Origin: Hahella ganghwensis DSM 17046 | GTDB lineage: Bacteria; Pseudomonadota; Gammaproteobacteria; Pseudomonadales; Oleiphilaceae | Direction: 5' to 3' | DNA: 64,000 nt | Assembly (NCBI RefSeq): GCF_000376785.1 | Contig: NZ_AQXX01000116.1 | Coordinates: forward strand, 1-64,000 | Part shown: piece by piece, positions 24,741 to 34,525 of the stretch | Layout: each line of letters begins with the position of its first letter | Numbering within the stretch: position 1 is the stretch's first letter | Position numbers and translations under genes: made by a program | The notes under the pieces: model-generated | Told to the model about the DNA's origin: nothing | The model's database searches: none | What the model saw: only the letters and a program-made list of their open reading frames with translations

Positions 24741-27401
24741 ATGAGCGATAAGCCTTCCACCAGACTCAGTCCACACTCCGGCACCAGCCGGCAATTTCCC
24801 GTTTCAGAACGCTACCTGTTTGCTGCCGTTCTGGTCGCTCTGTGTTTTTCGCTATTATTTACTGGCTGGACACAACGCCTGGATTACCTGATATACGACG
24901 GCTTCCTCAAACTGCAACCGCTGAAAACCTCTACCTCCAGCGCCATTGTGGCCATTGACGAAAAGAGTCTTCGGGAGCTGGGCCGCTGGCCCTGGGACCG
25001 GTCAGTCCACGCGGAACTGATCACCAAATTACGCCAGGCCGGAGCCAAGGCGGTGGTGTTTGACCTCCTTCTGGCCGAGCCCGGCCCCCCCATTGCCGAT
25101 CAGCTTTTCAAGGTTTCCATGAAGGAGGCCGGCAATGTGCTGTTACCACTTCATATCGACTTTATCGGTTCCAGCGGTCGCCTGACGGAAATTCTGCCTA
25201 CGCAGCCTTTTGTGGAGTCCGCCGCAGGCTTGGGGCATGCCCAGATAGAACTGGACGCAGATGGTATCGCCAGAGGTCTCTATCTGTATCAGGGGCTGGG
25301 AGACACTTTCTGGCCCAGTCTGGCGCTGGCCACACATGAGACCGTCACCGGCACCAAGTATGACGTCAGCCACAACATCGAACACTCAACGGGATCCGGT
25401 CAATTCAACATTCGCGAAGCCTACCGGCTGATTCCGTTTGTCGGCCCACCAGGTAGTTTTGCTACCTTGAGTTACAGCGACATTCTCCACAGCGAACTGC
25501 CGCCGGACTATTTCGCAGGGAGGGTGATATTTGTCGGCGCCACCGCGGCAGGCCTTGGTGACTTCATCGCGACACCAGTGTCCGGAAGCCTGTTCAATAT
25601 GCCGGGCGTGGAGGTTCATGCCAATATTTACGAAGCCTTGGCTCAGCATAACCTGGGTACTTATGTTGAAATCGAGTGGCAGTATCTGCTATCCCTCAGC
25701 CTGGTGTTAATCGCCGCCCTGAGCTTCCCCCGGGTATCACCGGACCGTAATCTGCCCATGACAGTCGCACTGGCCTCAGGCGTCCTGGCTTTCAGTTACT
25801 TTTTACTGGTACTGGAGCATCAGTGGTTCCCTCCCTCTTCCGTGCTGGTGACTCTACTGTTCGCTTACCCGTTCTGGAGTTGGCGTCGCCTTTCAAGACT
25901 GAACCTTTTCCTGCGCCAGGAACTGGAAAGGCTGGCAGACGAACCCAAGGTACAGCAGGGCAGTTCCTATGATTCTCCACAACAGTGGGCTCAGCACCTG
26001 GCCCGGTTGATCAAACCTGTTCGTTGGGAATTCCAGGATATCCGAGAAAACGCCGAACCGAGTTTTGAGGTGAACGATGCAGAGCACTTTGCCGAGATAC
26101 TACTCCCGGTGGATGTCCAGGACCGACCAACCGCGCTCTACCTCAAGCTAGAGTGCCAACCGGATCAACTGAGCGCGACCGTGGATTATGTGAAGAGGCT
26201 ATACCCGGCATTATTGGAAGGCACAACATTACCCCGGCTTTCAAACGAGTTAATTGACCGGCGAATCATGCAGGTACACAGGGCCATCGCTGCTATGCAG
26301 GAAATGCGTGAATTTATCTCAGATACTGTTTCGAACATGGCGGATGGTATTCTGGTCAGCGACGAATTCGGCCGCATTCTGTTCCTCAACAATCATGCCC
26401 TGAGGTGGCTTAGTCCCGGTGCACACGCAGGGGAATTTATCGCCGAATACATGCCCGTCACCAATACTCTTTCCCCGGGAGACTGGGAAACCATTATCCG
26501 ACAAGTCATCATGCAGGACGAACAGCATTCAGAAGAACTCTACCTGAACGACTCCGCCGTACTTGTCTCCCTGGTGCCGATTCGATTCAGACACCGCTTC
26601 AGTACCGGCATCATTATCAATTTCTCTGATATCACGGCAATTCATGAGGCCCAACGCAAACGTCTGGAGACGATCAACTTTATCTCTCATGACCTGCGGG
26701 CACCATTGGCATCACAATTGGCATTGCTGGACACACTGCGATCTTCCCTGCCGGAAGAATTTGCCCCCAAACTTGATACCGCCCAGTCATTGACTGAGAA
26801 AAGTCTGGCCATGTCCGAACAGTTTCTACAACTGGCCAGGGTGGAGGCTGCCGATCATATTCACCTATACGAATGCGAGATGCTTGATGTGGTGGACAAC
26901 GCAGTGGACGGCATTACACCGGTGATGCAGAAACAGGGGATTCATATCCGCATTCTGGGTGATTACGATTCGATTCCCATTATCGGGAATGCCGAATTGT
27001 TGGAAAGAAGCCTCCAGAATCTGCTTCAGAATGCCGTAAAATTCAGCCCCAGAAAATCGGAAATCACCGTCCAGATGACCCTGGAAGAAGATCATGTCCA
27101 TATTGATGTTCGCGATCAGGGACCAGGAATTGCACCTGAAGAACTCCCAACTCTGTTTGATCCGTACCGCCGCACCCGGAGTTCAGAGCAGCTAGGTGTC
27201 AGCGGCAGTGGTTTGGGTCTGCGCTTTGTCAAACTGGTCATGGATCGTCATGGCGGTGAGGTAAAAGTTTCCAGCCAGCTCGGACAGGGCACCTGCTTCA
27301 CCTTGATCATTCCACTGAAAACCAGTGAGCTCACTAGCCAGGAGGGCAATTCCGGATCCAACAGTGCAGACTCCGCAATACAACAAAGTACCGGAACCTG
27401 A
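24741..27401 (+). CDS. CHASE2-PAS sensor histidine kinase
   Basis: 886 residues. One membrane segment near residue 30, a periplasmic CHASE2 domain (about 50-310, with IVAIDEKSLRELGRWPW and VVFDLLLAEPG), three membrane segments (about 315-385), a variable linker, a PAS domain (MADGILVSDEFGRILFLN), HisKA with phospho-accepting histidine in FISHDLRAPLAS near residue 650, and an HATPase domain (N box LLQNAVKFSP, G boxes DQGPGIAPEE and SGSGLGLRFV). Third gene of the operon with a response regulator and a LysM-FecR protein. CHASE2 is extracytoplasmic, so its domain and the FecR protein share the periplasm, making a joint sensing complex plausible. Confidence 0.93.
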   Translation: MSDKPSTRLSPHSGTSRQFPVSERYLFAAVLVALCFSLLFTGWTQRLDYLIYDGFLKLQPLKTSTSSAIVAIDEKSLRELGRWPWDRSVHAELITKLRQAGAKAVVFDLLLAEPGPPIADQLFKVSMKEAGNVLLPLHIDFIGSSGRLTEILPTQPFVESAAGLGHAQIELDADGIARGLYLYQGLGDTFWPSLALATHETVTGTKYDVSHNIEHSTGSGQFNIREAYRLIPFVGPPGSFATLSYSDILHSELPPDYFAGRVIFVGATAAGLGDFIATPVSGSLFNMPGVEVHANIYEALAQHNLGTYVEIEWQYLLSLSLVLIAALSFPRVSPDRNLPMTVALASGVLAFSYFLLVLEHQWFPPSSVLVTLLFAYPFWSWRRLSRLNLFLRQELERLADEPKVQQGSSYDSPQQWAQHLARLIKPVRWEFQDIRENAEPSFEVNDAEHFAEILLPVDVQDRPTALYLKLECQPDQLSATVDYVKRLYPALLEGTTLPRLSNELIDRRIMQVHRAIAAMQEMREFISDTVSNMADGILVSDEFGRILFLNNHALRWLSPGAHAGEFIAEYMPVTNTLSPGDWETIIRQVIMQDEQHSEELYLNDSAVLVSLVPIRFRHRFSTGIIINFSDITAIHEAQRKRLETINFISHDLRAPLASQLALLDTLRSSLPEEFAPKLDTAQSLTEKSLAMSEQFLQLARVEAADHIHLYECEMLDVVDNAVDGITPVMQKQGIHIRILGDYDSIPIIGNAELLERSLQNLLQNAVKFSPRKSEITVQMTLEEDHVHIDVRDQGPGIAPEELPTLFDPYRRTRSSEQLGVSGSGLGLRFVKLVMDRHGGEVKVSSQLGQGTCFTLIIPLKTSELTSQEGNSGSNSADSAIQQSTGT

Positions 27402-27669
27402 CAGAAGCATTCTGACACAGGGGCTTTGGAACCTTCGTCTTCACAATCAATGACGAGGTTCATCCGCAGATTTCACAGTCTTTGACAGACCTTGCCTTCT
27501 ATTCCCACCCCCGCCAAACCATACTTTAAGCAACAGAAAATTCATTGTTCTCTATTGATTACGATCAAATCATTACTCTGGGATCTTCCCGTCAGGAAGC
27601 GAATCCAGAGTCAGCAATCAAAGAATTGCATTAATAATAAACCTGGTAAAAGGATGTCGAGGAAATACT

Positions 27670-27975
27670 GTGAACGGAAGACCAGAACTAAAATGGTCGA
27701 GTAGTATGCAACACTTTTCTTTTCTGACACTTGCCTTTATTGGATTCGGCTTCAGTGTTATCAGCACCATGTTTATCCAACGGGATCATGGCGAACAGGC
27801 ACAATATGATTTCTCGGTTCCACATGTGGAGCTTCAACAACAGACAACCCAGTATATGGATCCAACCTGTGCCAGCTCAGACACCTGTTTGCGTCAAATT
27901 GTCGGGAAGCCCATGCTGATGCATGACTATTTCCTGCTAGATGACACCTCGGCCGGAATCACCATTTTTAAATAA
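27670..27975 (+). CDS. Small membrane-anchored or secreted protein
   Basis: 101 residues from a GTG preceded by GAGGAAA at ideal spacing. One hydrophobic segment near residues 16-32 (FLTLAFIGFGFSVISTMF) is followed by about 65 polar residues with two close cysteines (CASSDTCLRQ). No positive proof of function; the frame is supported by the strong ribosome site and signal-anchor-like segment. It follows the CHASE2 kinase after 268 bases in which I see nothing else. Confidence 0.5.
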   Translation: MNGRPELKWSSSMQHFSFLTLAFIGFGFSVISTMFIQRDHGEQAQYDFSVPHVELQQQTTQYMDPTCASSDTCLRQIVGKPMLMHDYFLLDDTSAGITIFK

Positions 27976-28102
27976 TCAACAATCCCTTTCCCCCCTCTGG
28001 GGGTTAGTCGATATCAATGCCGGATCTAAGCTGCTCTAACAGGACGTGGAAAGAGAGCAAAGCGGCCCGATAAAGGCCGCAGAGATGACTGAAATGCACC
28101 CC

Positions 28103-28390
28103 TTATTTATGGGCAATAGGTTTGTCAGTAAACAGGTAATCTTTCAGTTCTTTATCAAACGTTGGATCTTTGCGGCGAATCCATTCCAGTACCATCGCAG
28201 CATGTTCTTTTTCCTCATCCCGGTTATGCTCGAGGATGGCTTTCAGTTCCTGATCCTTACAGGCATCAACCCGCTGGTTATACCAATCTACAGCTTCCAG
28301 CTCTTCCATTAACGACGTGATCGCCCGGTGCATGTCACGGGTTTCATCCGACAATTCATTAATAGGCTCGTGGTAACCTTCGTTCGCCAT
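28103..28390 (-). CDS. Encapsulated-ferritin-like (EncFtn family) protein without targeting tail
   Basis: 95 residues. MEELEAVDWYNQRVDA and NRDEEKEHAAMVLEWIRR match from memory the Rhodospirillum rubrum encapsulated ferritin, including the ferroxidase ligands E30, E60 and H63 and the tryptophan W36. EncFtn works as a ring of dimers that oxidises Fe(II) for storage inside an encapsulin shell. Here the protein ends at FTDKPIAHK: the C-terminal extension that docks the cargo to the shell is absent, and no encapsulin gene is in the window. A perfect ribosome site GGAGGAGCCA precedes the ATG. It may act free in the cytosol or with a shell encoded elsewhere. Confidence 0.88.
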   Translation of the reverse strand: MANEGYHEPINELSDETRDMHRAITSLMEELEAVDWYNQRVDACKDQELKAILEHNRDEEKEHAAMVLEWIRRKDPTFDKELKDYLFTDKPIAHK

Positions 28391-28437
28391 TGGCTCCTCC
28401 GTTTACAGAATTCACAGTCTGTGGTGTACTTTTCTTG

Positions 28438-28452
28438 TAGGGTCTGTTGACG
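28438..28452 (+). repeat. 15-bp direct repeat, left copy
   Basis: TAGGGTCTGTTGACG, identical to 31913-31927. The two copies bracket the response regulator/hybrid kinase pair. Confidence 0.75.
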
Positions 28453-28607
28453 ATTAGGATCTGACAACGCCTCCGTACCCAGTAAAGCATTACCAAATCC
28501 TAGTATGGACAGCTGAGTTCATATGTACAACCTGGCGAATCTCCCTCAACAGGGACAACAAAAACAAAACGCACAGCCACCGGCTGTCACCCGAGAGCGA
28601 ACATAAG

Positions 28608-29360
28608 TTGCAAGAATTACCCAAACACCGCGTCCTCATTGTGGATGACGAACAGGAAGTCTGCGCCGTACTGGAAGACTGCCTGCAACAGGCCGGCTAT
28701 CTGACCACTGCCGTCGCCAGTGGTCAGTCTATGTTTCAGAGTCTGGAACAGAACGCTTATTCCCTCCTGATCATGGACCTGAAGCTGAAAGGTGAGGACG
28801 GGTTGCTCCTCGCCCGTCAGGTGAGGGAGCAAAGCGTCATGCCGATTATGATGCTCACAGGAAAAGGTGACGAAACCGATCGCATTCTCGGCCTCGAACT
28901 GGCCGCTGACGATTACCTCATGAAGCCCTTCAACATCCGTGAGCTGGTGGCCAGAGTCAATGCCCTGATTCGCCGTAGTACCCGTCTCTCGAGGGCGGGT
29001 AATGGAACCGAGGAGGCTGATCGAAATCAGGGACATGAATGTCTTGTATTCGGCGATTGGATTCTGGACCTGACCGCACGGGAACTCAGACACCAGAGAG
29101 GGCAACGAATTGACCTGACCTTTGGCGAGTTCTCCCTCCTTGAGGTCCTTGCCCGTTCTCCAAAAAGAGTTTTTTCCCGGGAAGAGCTTCTGGAACGCAC
29201 CCGAGGAGATCAATCGGATGTATTTGACCGCACGATTGATGTCCAGATATTGCGTATTCGCCGCAAGATTGAGCCTAACCCCAAAACTCCGATGTATATC
29301 AGAACCGAACGGGGTATCGGGTACATATTCAGTCATTCTGTACAGAAAAGCCGATGCTGA
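28608..29360 (+). CDS. OmpR-family response regulator
   Basis: 250 residues from a TTG start (no closer ATG; ribosome site weak). Receiver domain with VLIVDDEQEV and phospho-acceptor D57 (LIMDLKLKGEDG), switch residues in MMLTGKGDE and DDYLMKPFN; then winged-helix domain with DRTIDVQILRIRRKIE and GIGYIFS. Its stop overlaps the start of the hybrid kinase by seven bases, so the two form a pair. The layout resembles TorR/TorS-type pairs. The next operon downstream encodes a fructose-type ABC transporter, which may be its target; this is inference from position. Confidence 0.92.
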   Translation: MQELPKHRVLIVDDEQEVCAVLEDCLQQAGYLTTAVASGQSMFQSLEQNAYSLLIMDLKLKGEDGLLLARQVREQSVMPIMMLTGKGDETDRILGLELAADDYLMKPFNIRELVARVNALIRRSTRLSRAGNGTEEADRNQGHECLVFGDWILDLTARELRHQRGQRIDLTFGEFSLLEVLARSPKRVFSREELLERTRGDQSDVFDRTIDVQILRIRRKIEPNPKTPMYIRTERGIGYIFSHSVQKSRC

Positions 29361-31915
29361 GTATCAAGACTCGCAGTCTATGGACACTGCTCGTCCTGGC
29401 ATTACTGACACTCAGCATGGGCCTTGTGGGTTGGCTGGTCACCCGTCAGACCGCTGATACGGTCTATCGCTTCGAATCTCTCACCTTACCGGAAATCAGC
29501 ACGGCACTGAATCTATCCGAAGGCGTTGCGCAACTGGCCGCTCTTTCCCCTTACGTCGCCGACGCCGCCCGCCCTTTTTTGCTCCAGAACGAACGCCTCC
29601 GGTTGGAGAAAAAATTCAATGAACTCAAACTGGTTGCCGCCAACATACGCGATGAGCGCTTCCGTTCTGAACTCGAATCACGCCTGGACAAGCTTTTTGG
29701 ATTTGTCAGCGAGCTGATCGAAGTCGTGGAAGATGAACTGTTCCTGCGCGAAGATGTGCTTGCCCTGCGTTTTGACATCGACGACCTGGCTGACTACCGA
29801 ACTTCAACCTACGCTGGTGAAGATTCGTCCCTGGCTTTGTTGCACAGCACCCTGAAAAACCTTACCCGCCCGGATAGTTTGAAACTGGCTAATCCGGACG
29901 CCAGGGAGTTTGCAGAGGCAGAATCCGCCGCCTCTCAAATCTCAGAAGACAACCTGAAAAAGAGTGCCGATAGGCTGTTGAGCGCCATCCGGCTTGCCCA
30001 TCAACGTCTGGCCGAGTTCCGTCAACGAAAGCCCTACCTGATCGCTTCCATACGCGCTCAGTCCGAAGAATTGACCCATCAAGTCAATTTGTTTGTCGGC
30101 GACCTGCAAAAAAGCGTCGTCCGTCAACGCCAAACCGTATCTGAGGCGGTGAAGCAGGGCCAGGGCTGGATACTACTCATGTCTTTACTGATGCTCAGTG
30201 CATTCATCTACAGCGCCCGTTTCAACTACGGGGTGACCCGTGACCTGGAAGCCGTGACCCGTGATATGACCCGACTGGCCCAGGGCGACACTGATACCCC
30301 AGAGCCCACGATCAATCGTTCTGATGAAATTGGCGAACTCGCAAGCTCCTTTAGTGTCTTCCGTCGCGATGCGCTGCAGATGCGCCAGGTCAGCCAGGAT
30401 CTGAAAGCCCAGTCCAAGTTACTGGAAACAGTATTCAACCAGATTCACGACGGACTCAGTGTATTTTCTCGGGATCAGCGCCTGATCGCCTGGAACCGAC
30501 GTTACCTGGAGATATTCGATCTCTCCGCAGATGACGTCAGGCGCAATATGTCCCTATCCGAATTACAGGAAATGATGTCACGGCAGCCTCATCGTAATCT
30601 GTCCATTGACCGCTACCCGATCGACATGGCAGATCTTAACCTGGCACGTCTGCAATCCGCACAGACTTTCGAACGCCACTTCGATAACGGCAAGGTCGTG
30701 GAATTCCGCAGCCAACCTATGCCAGAGGGCGGCTTTGTTACGCTGTATCGTGATCTGACAGAACGACGCACCATGGAGCAACAGCTGATCCAGGCTCAAA
30801 AAATGGAAGTTCTGGGTCAACTGACGGGCGGCGTTGCCCATGATTTCAATAATCTGCTGGCAGCCATTCTCGGCAATCTGCAACTACTGAATCAGTCAAC
30901 GGACTTGCAAGACAGCCAGCAACAGCAGATACACAGAGCCCTGCGGGTCACGGAAAAAGGCGTCAGCCTGGTCCAACGACTGCTCGCCTTCAGCCGGAAA
31001 CAGCAGCTCTACCCGGAAATCACCAATGTGGACGAGTTGCTGGAAGGCATGCTGGACCTGGTGGAATACAGTGTCGGCCAGAACATAGAAGTCACCACCG
31101 ACTTGCAGGCCCCTGGTTATAAGGTATTTGTGGACCCTTCGCAGCTGGAAAATGCCATTCTGAATCTGGCTCTCAACAGCAGCGCCGCCATGTCGGACGG
31201 GGGTAAATTGATATTCCGTACCAGAATCCGGAACCCCCAGGCTCACCAAGGCAATGAAAAAAGCCAACTTATTCTAACGGTGATTGATACCGGAACAGGC
31301 ATCCCACAGGAGCTCCAGGAGCGTATCCTCGAACCCTTCTTCACGACCAAGCCCGTAGGCAAAGGTAGCGGACTGGGACTCAGTATGGTCTATGGGTTTG
31401 TCAGCCAGTCTGGCGGTCATCTCAGTATCGATTCCTCTCGAAACTGGGGGACACACATCTCTCTGGTGTTTCCCCTGGAAGAACAAGAGCCCCTCACGGC
31501 GCATGCCGAGCAGACGCTGGCCATTCATCTACGACTCCCCGCCTCTGGACAGATTGCGTTGGTGGAAGACGACCCGGATGTGCAGGCCACCATCGCGCAG
31601 CAATTCGAATCTTTTGGCCTCAAAACTGACTGCTATAGCCGGGCGGAGGATCTGCTGAAACTCTTATTCGCGTCCTCTTCAGACACCATTCCACTCCCCG
31701 ATCTGGTAGTGACTGATATCAACTTACAGGGAAGCATGAACGGTGTGGAATTCTTCAGGGAGTGTCAACAGAGGTTCCCTGAATTAAATGTCGTAATGAC
31801 CTCAGGCATGCCGAGAGAAATCCTGGAAAGCCGCTACGGACTGCATCCTGAAGACCCGCTGCTACCGAAACCCATTTCCCAGTCAACATTGCAGAAAATC
31901 ATCCAGATTATTTAG
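29354..31915 (+). CDS. Hybrid sensor histidine kinase (TorS-like layout)
   Basis: 853 residues. First membrane segment near residues 9-28, a periplasmic helical sensor of about 240 residues rich in L, R and E (as in TorS four-helix sensors), second membrane segment near 275-290, HAMP (RDLEAVTRDMTRLAQGD), PAS with EHARTYLE-like IAWNRRYLEIF region, HisKA with GGVAHDFNNLLAAILGN near residue 495, HATPase (DTGTGIPQEL, GKGSGLGLSMVYG), and a C-terminal receiver (VEDDPDVQ; acceptor D in VVTDINLQGS). Overlaps the regulator gene by seven bases. Its stop codon lies inside the 15-bp repeat that also stands before the pair. Confidence 0.93.
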   Translation: MLSIKTRSLWTLLVLALLTLSMGLVGWLVTRQTADTVYRFESLTLPEISTALNLSEGVAQLAALSPYVADAARPFLLQNERLRLEKKFNELKLVAANIRDERFRSELESRLDKLFGFVSELIEVVEDELFLREDVLALRFDIDDLADYRTSTYAGEDSSLALLHSTLKNLTRPDSLKLANPDAREFAEAESAASQISEDNLKKSADRLLSAIRLAHQRLAEFRQRKPYLIASIRAQSEELTHQVNLFVGDLQKSVVRQRQTVSEAVKQGQGWILLMSLLMLSAFIYSARFNYGVTRDLEAVTRDMTRLAQGDTDTPEPTINRSDEIGELASSFSVFRRDALQMRQVSQDLKAQSKLLETVFNQIHDGLSVFSRDQRLIAWNRRYLEIFDLSADDVRRNMSLSELQEMMSRQPHRNLSIDRYPIDMADLNLARLQSAQTFERHFDNGKVVEFRSQPMPEGGFVTLYRDLTERRTMEQQLIQAQKMEVLGQLTGGVAHDFNNLLAAILGNLQLLNQSTDLQDSQQQQIHRALRVTEKGVSLVQRLLAFSRKQQLYPEITNVDELLEGMLDLVEYSVGQNIEVTTDLQAPGYKVFVDPSQLENAILNLALNSSAAMSDGGKLIFRTRIRNPQAHQGNEKSQLILTVIDTGTGIPQELQERILEPFFTTKPVGKGSGLGLSMVYGFVSQSGGHLSIDSSRNWGTHISLVFPLEEQEPLTAHAEQTLAIHLRLPASGQIALVEDDPDVQATIAQQFESFGLKTDCYSRAEDLLKLLFASSSDTIPLPDLVVTDINLQGSMNGVEFFRECQQRFPELNVVMTSGMPREILESRYGLHPEDPLLPKPISQSTLQKIIQII

Positions 31916-32045
31916 GGTCTGTTGACGTTTCATATGATGCTCATGGAGAACCTGAAAGCAGGTCAGTCAAGGCACGAGAAGTGAGATTAGTCATTCCAAA
32001 TGAACGCCGAGCAACAAAGAGGGACCTGTTTTCAGGCTCTCTACC
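31913..32045. repeat. Dispersed inverted-repeat element (MITE/REP-like), copy 2
   Basis: Starts with TAGGGTCTGTTGACG right at the kinase stop codon and contains arms AGAACCTGAAAGCAGGT (31947-31963) and ACCTGTTTTCAGGCTCT (32024-32040), 15 of 17 paired. A core GAACGCCGAGCAAC lies before the right arm, like the GCAACGCAGG of the element at 1604-1740. The rest of the gap to 32295 holds the frcB promoter region; TGTTACAAATATTACAAAG at about 32168-32186 is a tandem-like motif that may be an operator. Confidence 0.55.
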
Positions 32046-32295
32046 CACTAAAGGGGTACTAGCCCGCAGGGCTGGGCCTCATTTTGCCCTCTGCGGTATT
32101 GTCGATCGCTTATGTAGAATGACTACCACCCACCAATAACTCTCTGATCTTCTGATCATTTTTGCAATGTTACAAATATTACAAAGCCCCCCTGTCTGCT
32201 GAAATTTCCCATTAGCAATCCAGTGAGATGCTTAATACCAGCTCCTGAACGGGCGATACAACCAGGTATTCATGCAATTACTGGAGAATAAAAAT

Positions 32296-33330
32296 ATGAA
32301 ACTTGCAAAATACAGCTCTATTCTGGCCTTATGCACTGCACTGGCCTCCCCTTTTTCACTGGCTGATGACCAAGCCGATAGCAAAGTTATCGTTGGCCTG
32401 ATCACCAAAACCAATACCAATCCCTTTTTTGTCAAAATGAAGGAAGGCGCGCAACAGAAAGCCTCTGAACTGGGCATGGATCTGCGCACCTTTTCCGGTC
32501 GATACGATGGCGACAACGACTCCCAGGTACAGGCAATTGAAAATCTGGTGGCTTCAGGCGCCAAAGGTATCCTGATCACGCCAAGCGATCCGGCAGGCGT
32601 AGTTCCTGCCATTGAGAAAGCGCGTAAAGCCGGCGTGCTTGTCATAGCACTGGATACACCGCTGAATCCGGCGACAGCAGCAGACGCCACTTTTGCCACG
32701 GATAATTTCAAAGCGGGCGAACTGATCGGTGAATGGGCGCGAGAGCAACTGGGCTCGGAGGCGGATAACGCCAAGATCGCTTTACTGGACCTCAATACCA
32801 GCGAAATTACCGTGGATGTGGCACGGAACCAAGGCTTTTTGAAAGGATTCGGTATAGATCTGAAAGACCCCAATGACATCGGCGATGAAAGTGACCCACG
32901 TATTGTCGGCAATGATGTCACTCTGGGCTCAGAAGAAGGCGGGCGCCGGGCCATGGAAAACCTGATGCAGAAAGATCCTGGCGTCAATGTGGTGTACACC
33001 ATCAACGAACCGGCTGCTGCAGGTGCCTACGAGGCGCTGAAAGCTTTTGGAATGGAGAAGGATGTTCTGATCGTCTCCGTTGACGGCGGCTGCTCCGGCG
33101 TACGTAACATCGAGTCTGGCGTGATTGGTGCCACCTCTATGCAGTTTCCTCTCAAAATGGCTTCCATGGGAGTTGAAGCCATTAAGAACTTCGCGGAGAC
33201 CAACCAAAAACCTTCCGCCACTCCGGGCCTGGAATTTGTGAATACCGGTGTCGAGCTGATCACCAATCAACCAGTCTCTAACATTCCATCCTCGACCTCC
33301 AAAGATGGCTTGAACAAGTGCTGGGGTTAA
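32296..33330 (+). CDS. frcB: Fructose-type ABC transporter, periplasmic sugar-binding protein
   Basis: 344 residues, type I periplasmic binding protein of the ribose/fructose family. Signal peptide [21 protein letters not shown]. The mature protein starts with [18 protein letters not shown] and contains [36 protein letters not shown] and [14 protein letters not shown], typical ligand-cleft segments. I chose the ATG at 32296, preceded by GGAG; an upstream in-frame ATG lacks one. Gene order binding protein, permease, ATPase, then a PfkB kinase points to fructose as substrate, as in Sinorhizobium FrcBCA; ribose or another sugar is possible. Confidence 0.85.
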   Translation: MKLAKYSSILALCTALASPFSLADDQADSKVIVGLITKTNTNPFFVKMKEGAQQKASELGMDLRTFSGRYDGDNDSQVQAIENLVASGAKGILITPSDPAGVVPAIEKARKAGVLVIALDTPLNPATAADATFATDNFKAGELIGEWAREQLGSEADNAKIALLDLNTSEITVDVARNQGFLKGFGIDLKDPNDIGDESDPRIVGNDVTLGSEEGGRRAMENLMQKDPGVNVVYTINEPAAAGAYEALKAFGMEKDVLIVSVDGGCSGVRNIESGVIGATSMQFPLKMASMGVEAIKNFAETNQKPSATPGLEFVNTGVELITNQPVSNIPSSTSKDGLNKCWG

Positions 33331-33436
33331 CGACTCTGCTCGATTAAACCTCTGCAACTGAGCTGTCGCTGATTGGCAAACCATCTCGATAGCTCGGTCT
33401 TTCTAGATCACTCTTCGGAACATGGCGGGATTGAAC

Positions 33437-34525
33437 ATGAGCGAGACACTCAAACCAACTCCTACCGGTCATCAGATACTGGACCACGAACGCGTGGCGG
33501 ATCAGGCCCAGGGCAATGTTGCCCGCTTTGAACAGCATCTGACACCGGGACAACGTATTCATCGTTTTCTTCACAGTAACCCCACTGCCGCTCCGGTCAT
33601 GGTGTTACTTTTGGCTATCGCCACTTTCACGCTGATCGTTGGCGAACGCTTCCTGCATCCATTCAATTTGTCCCTGGTGCTACAGCAGGTCACCATTATC
33701 GGTATCCTGGGTGTTGCCCAGACCTTGATCATTCTCACGGCGGGGATAGATTTGTCTGTGGGTGCCATTATGGTCCTGAGCACCGTCGTCATGGGACGTT
33801 TCGCAGTTGAGTTCGGCATGCCTCCCATGTTCGCCTTGTTGGCAGGATTTGCTGTTGGGGCTCTGGCCGGTGCCATCAACGGCGCTCTGGTAACCCGCCT
33901 GAAGCTCCCGCCCTTTATCGTAACACTGGGCACCTGGAATATTTTCTTTGCCCTGAACCTCTGGTACTCCAAAAGCGAAACCATAAGATCTCAGGAAATT
34001 GAAGCAGTCGCTCCCCTTCTGCAATGGGCCGGGCAGACCATTGAATTGTTCGGCGCCCGCCTTTCATATGGCTCGCTGATGATGATCGGACTCTTTATCC
34101 TGATCTGGTACGCACTGAACTGGACATCCTGGGGGCGACACGTGTATGCCACAGGAGATGACCCTGACGCTGCCAGATTGGCCGGTATCAGAACCGACAG
34201 AATCCTGCTTTCCGTGTATATCGTTGCTGGCGTGATCTGTGCTCTGGCCGCCTGGGCATTAATCGGGCGTATAGGCTCTGTCAGTCCGCAGGCTGGCTAC
34301 ACGGCCAATCTGGACAGCATAACGGCAGTAGTAATAGGCGGGACCTCTCTATTCGGAGGGCGAGGTTCCATCTACGGTACCCTGATCGGTGCACTTGTCG
34401 TCGGTATTTTTCGCAATGGACTGGCCTTATCCGGCGTCGATGTACTATGGCAGGAATTTACTGTCGGCATGCTGATCATCGTGGCTGTCGGAATCGATCA
34501 ATGGATAAGAAAGGTGTCATCATGA
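33437..34525 (+). CDS. frcC: Fructose-type ABC transporter, permease
   Basis: 362 residues of the RbsC/FrcC family. After a polar N-terminus come about ten hydrophobic segments (first around MVLLLAIATFTLIVG). TAGIDLSVGAIMVLS and GRIGSVSPQAGYTANLDSITAVVIGG are family landmarks; GGTSLFGGRGSIYGT is the loop that contacts the ATPase. The ATG at 33437 has GGGA before it; one five codons earlier is possible. The last four bases overlap the ATPase start (ATGA), showing coupled translation. Moves sugar through the inner membrane from FrcB. Confidence 0.92.
   Translation: MSETLKPTPTGHQILDHERVADQAQGNVARFEQHLTPGQRIHRFLHSNPTAAPVMVLLLAIATFTLIVGERFLHPFNLSLVLQQVTIIGILGVAQTLIILTAGIDLSVGAIMVLSTVVMGRFAVEFGMPPMFALLAGFAVGALAGAINGALVTRLKLPPFIVTLGTWNIFFALNLWYSKSETIRSQEIEAVAPLLQWAGQTIELFGARLSYGSLMMIGLFILIWYALNWTSWGRHVYATGDDPDAARLAGIRTDRILLSVYIVAGVICALAAWALIGRIGSVSPQAGYTANLDSITAVVIGGTSLFGGRGSIYGTLIGALVVGIFRNGLALSGVDVLWQEFTVGMLIIVAVGIDQWIRKVSS

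Noticed and set aside
28103-28607. An encapsulin shell gene next to the EncFtn-like protein
   Set aside because: Both neighbours were read through; they are a small membrane protein and a response regulator, neither an HK97-fold shell.
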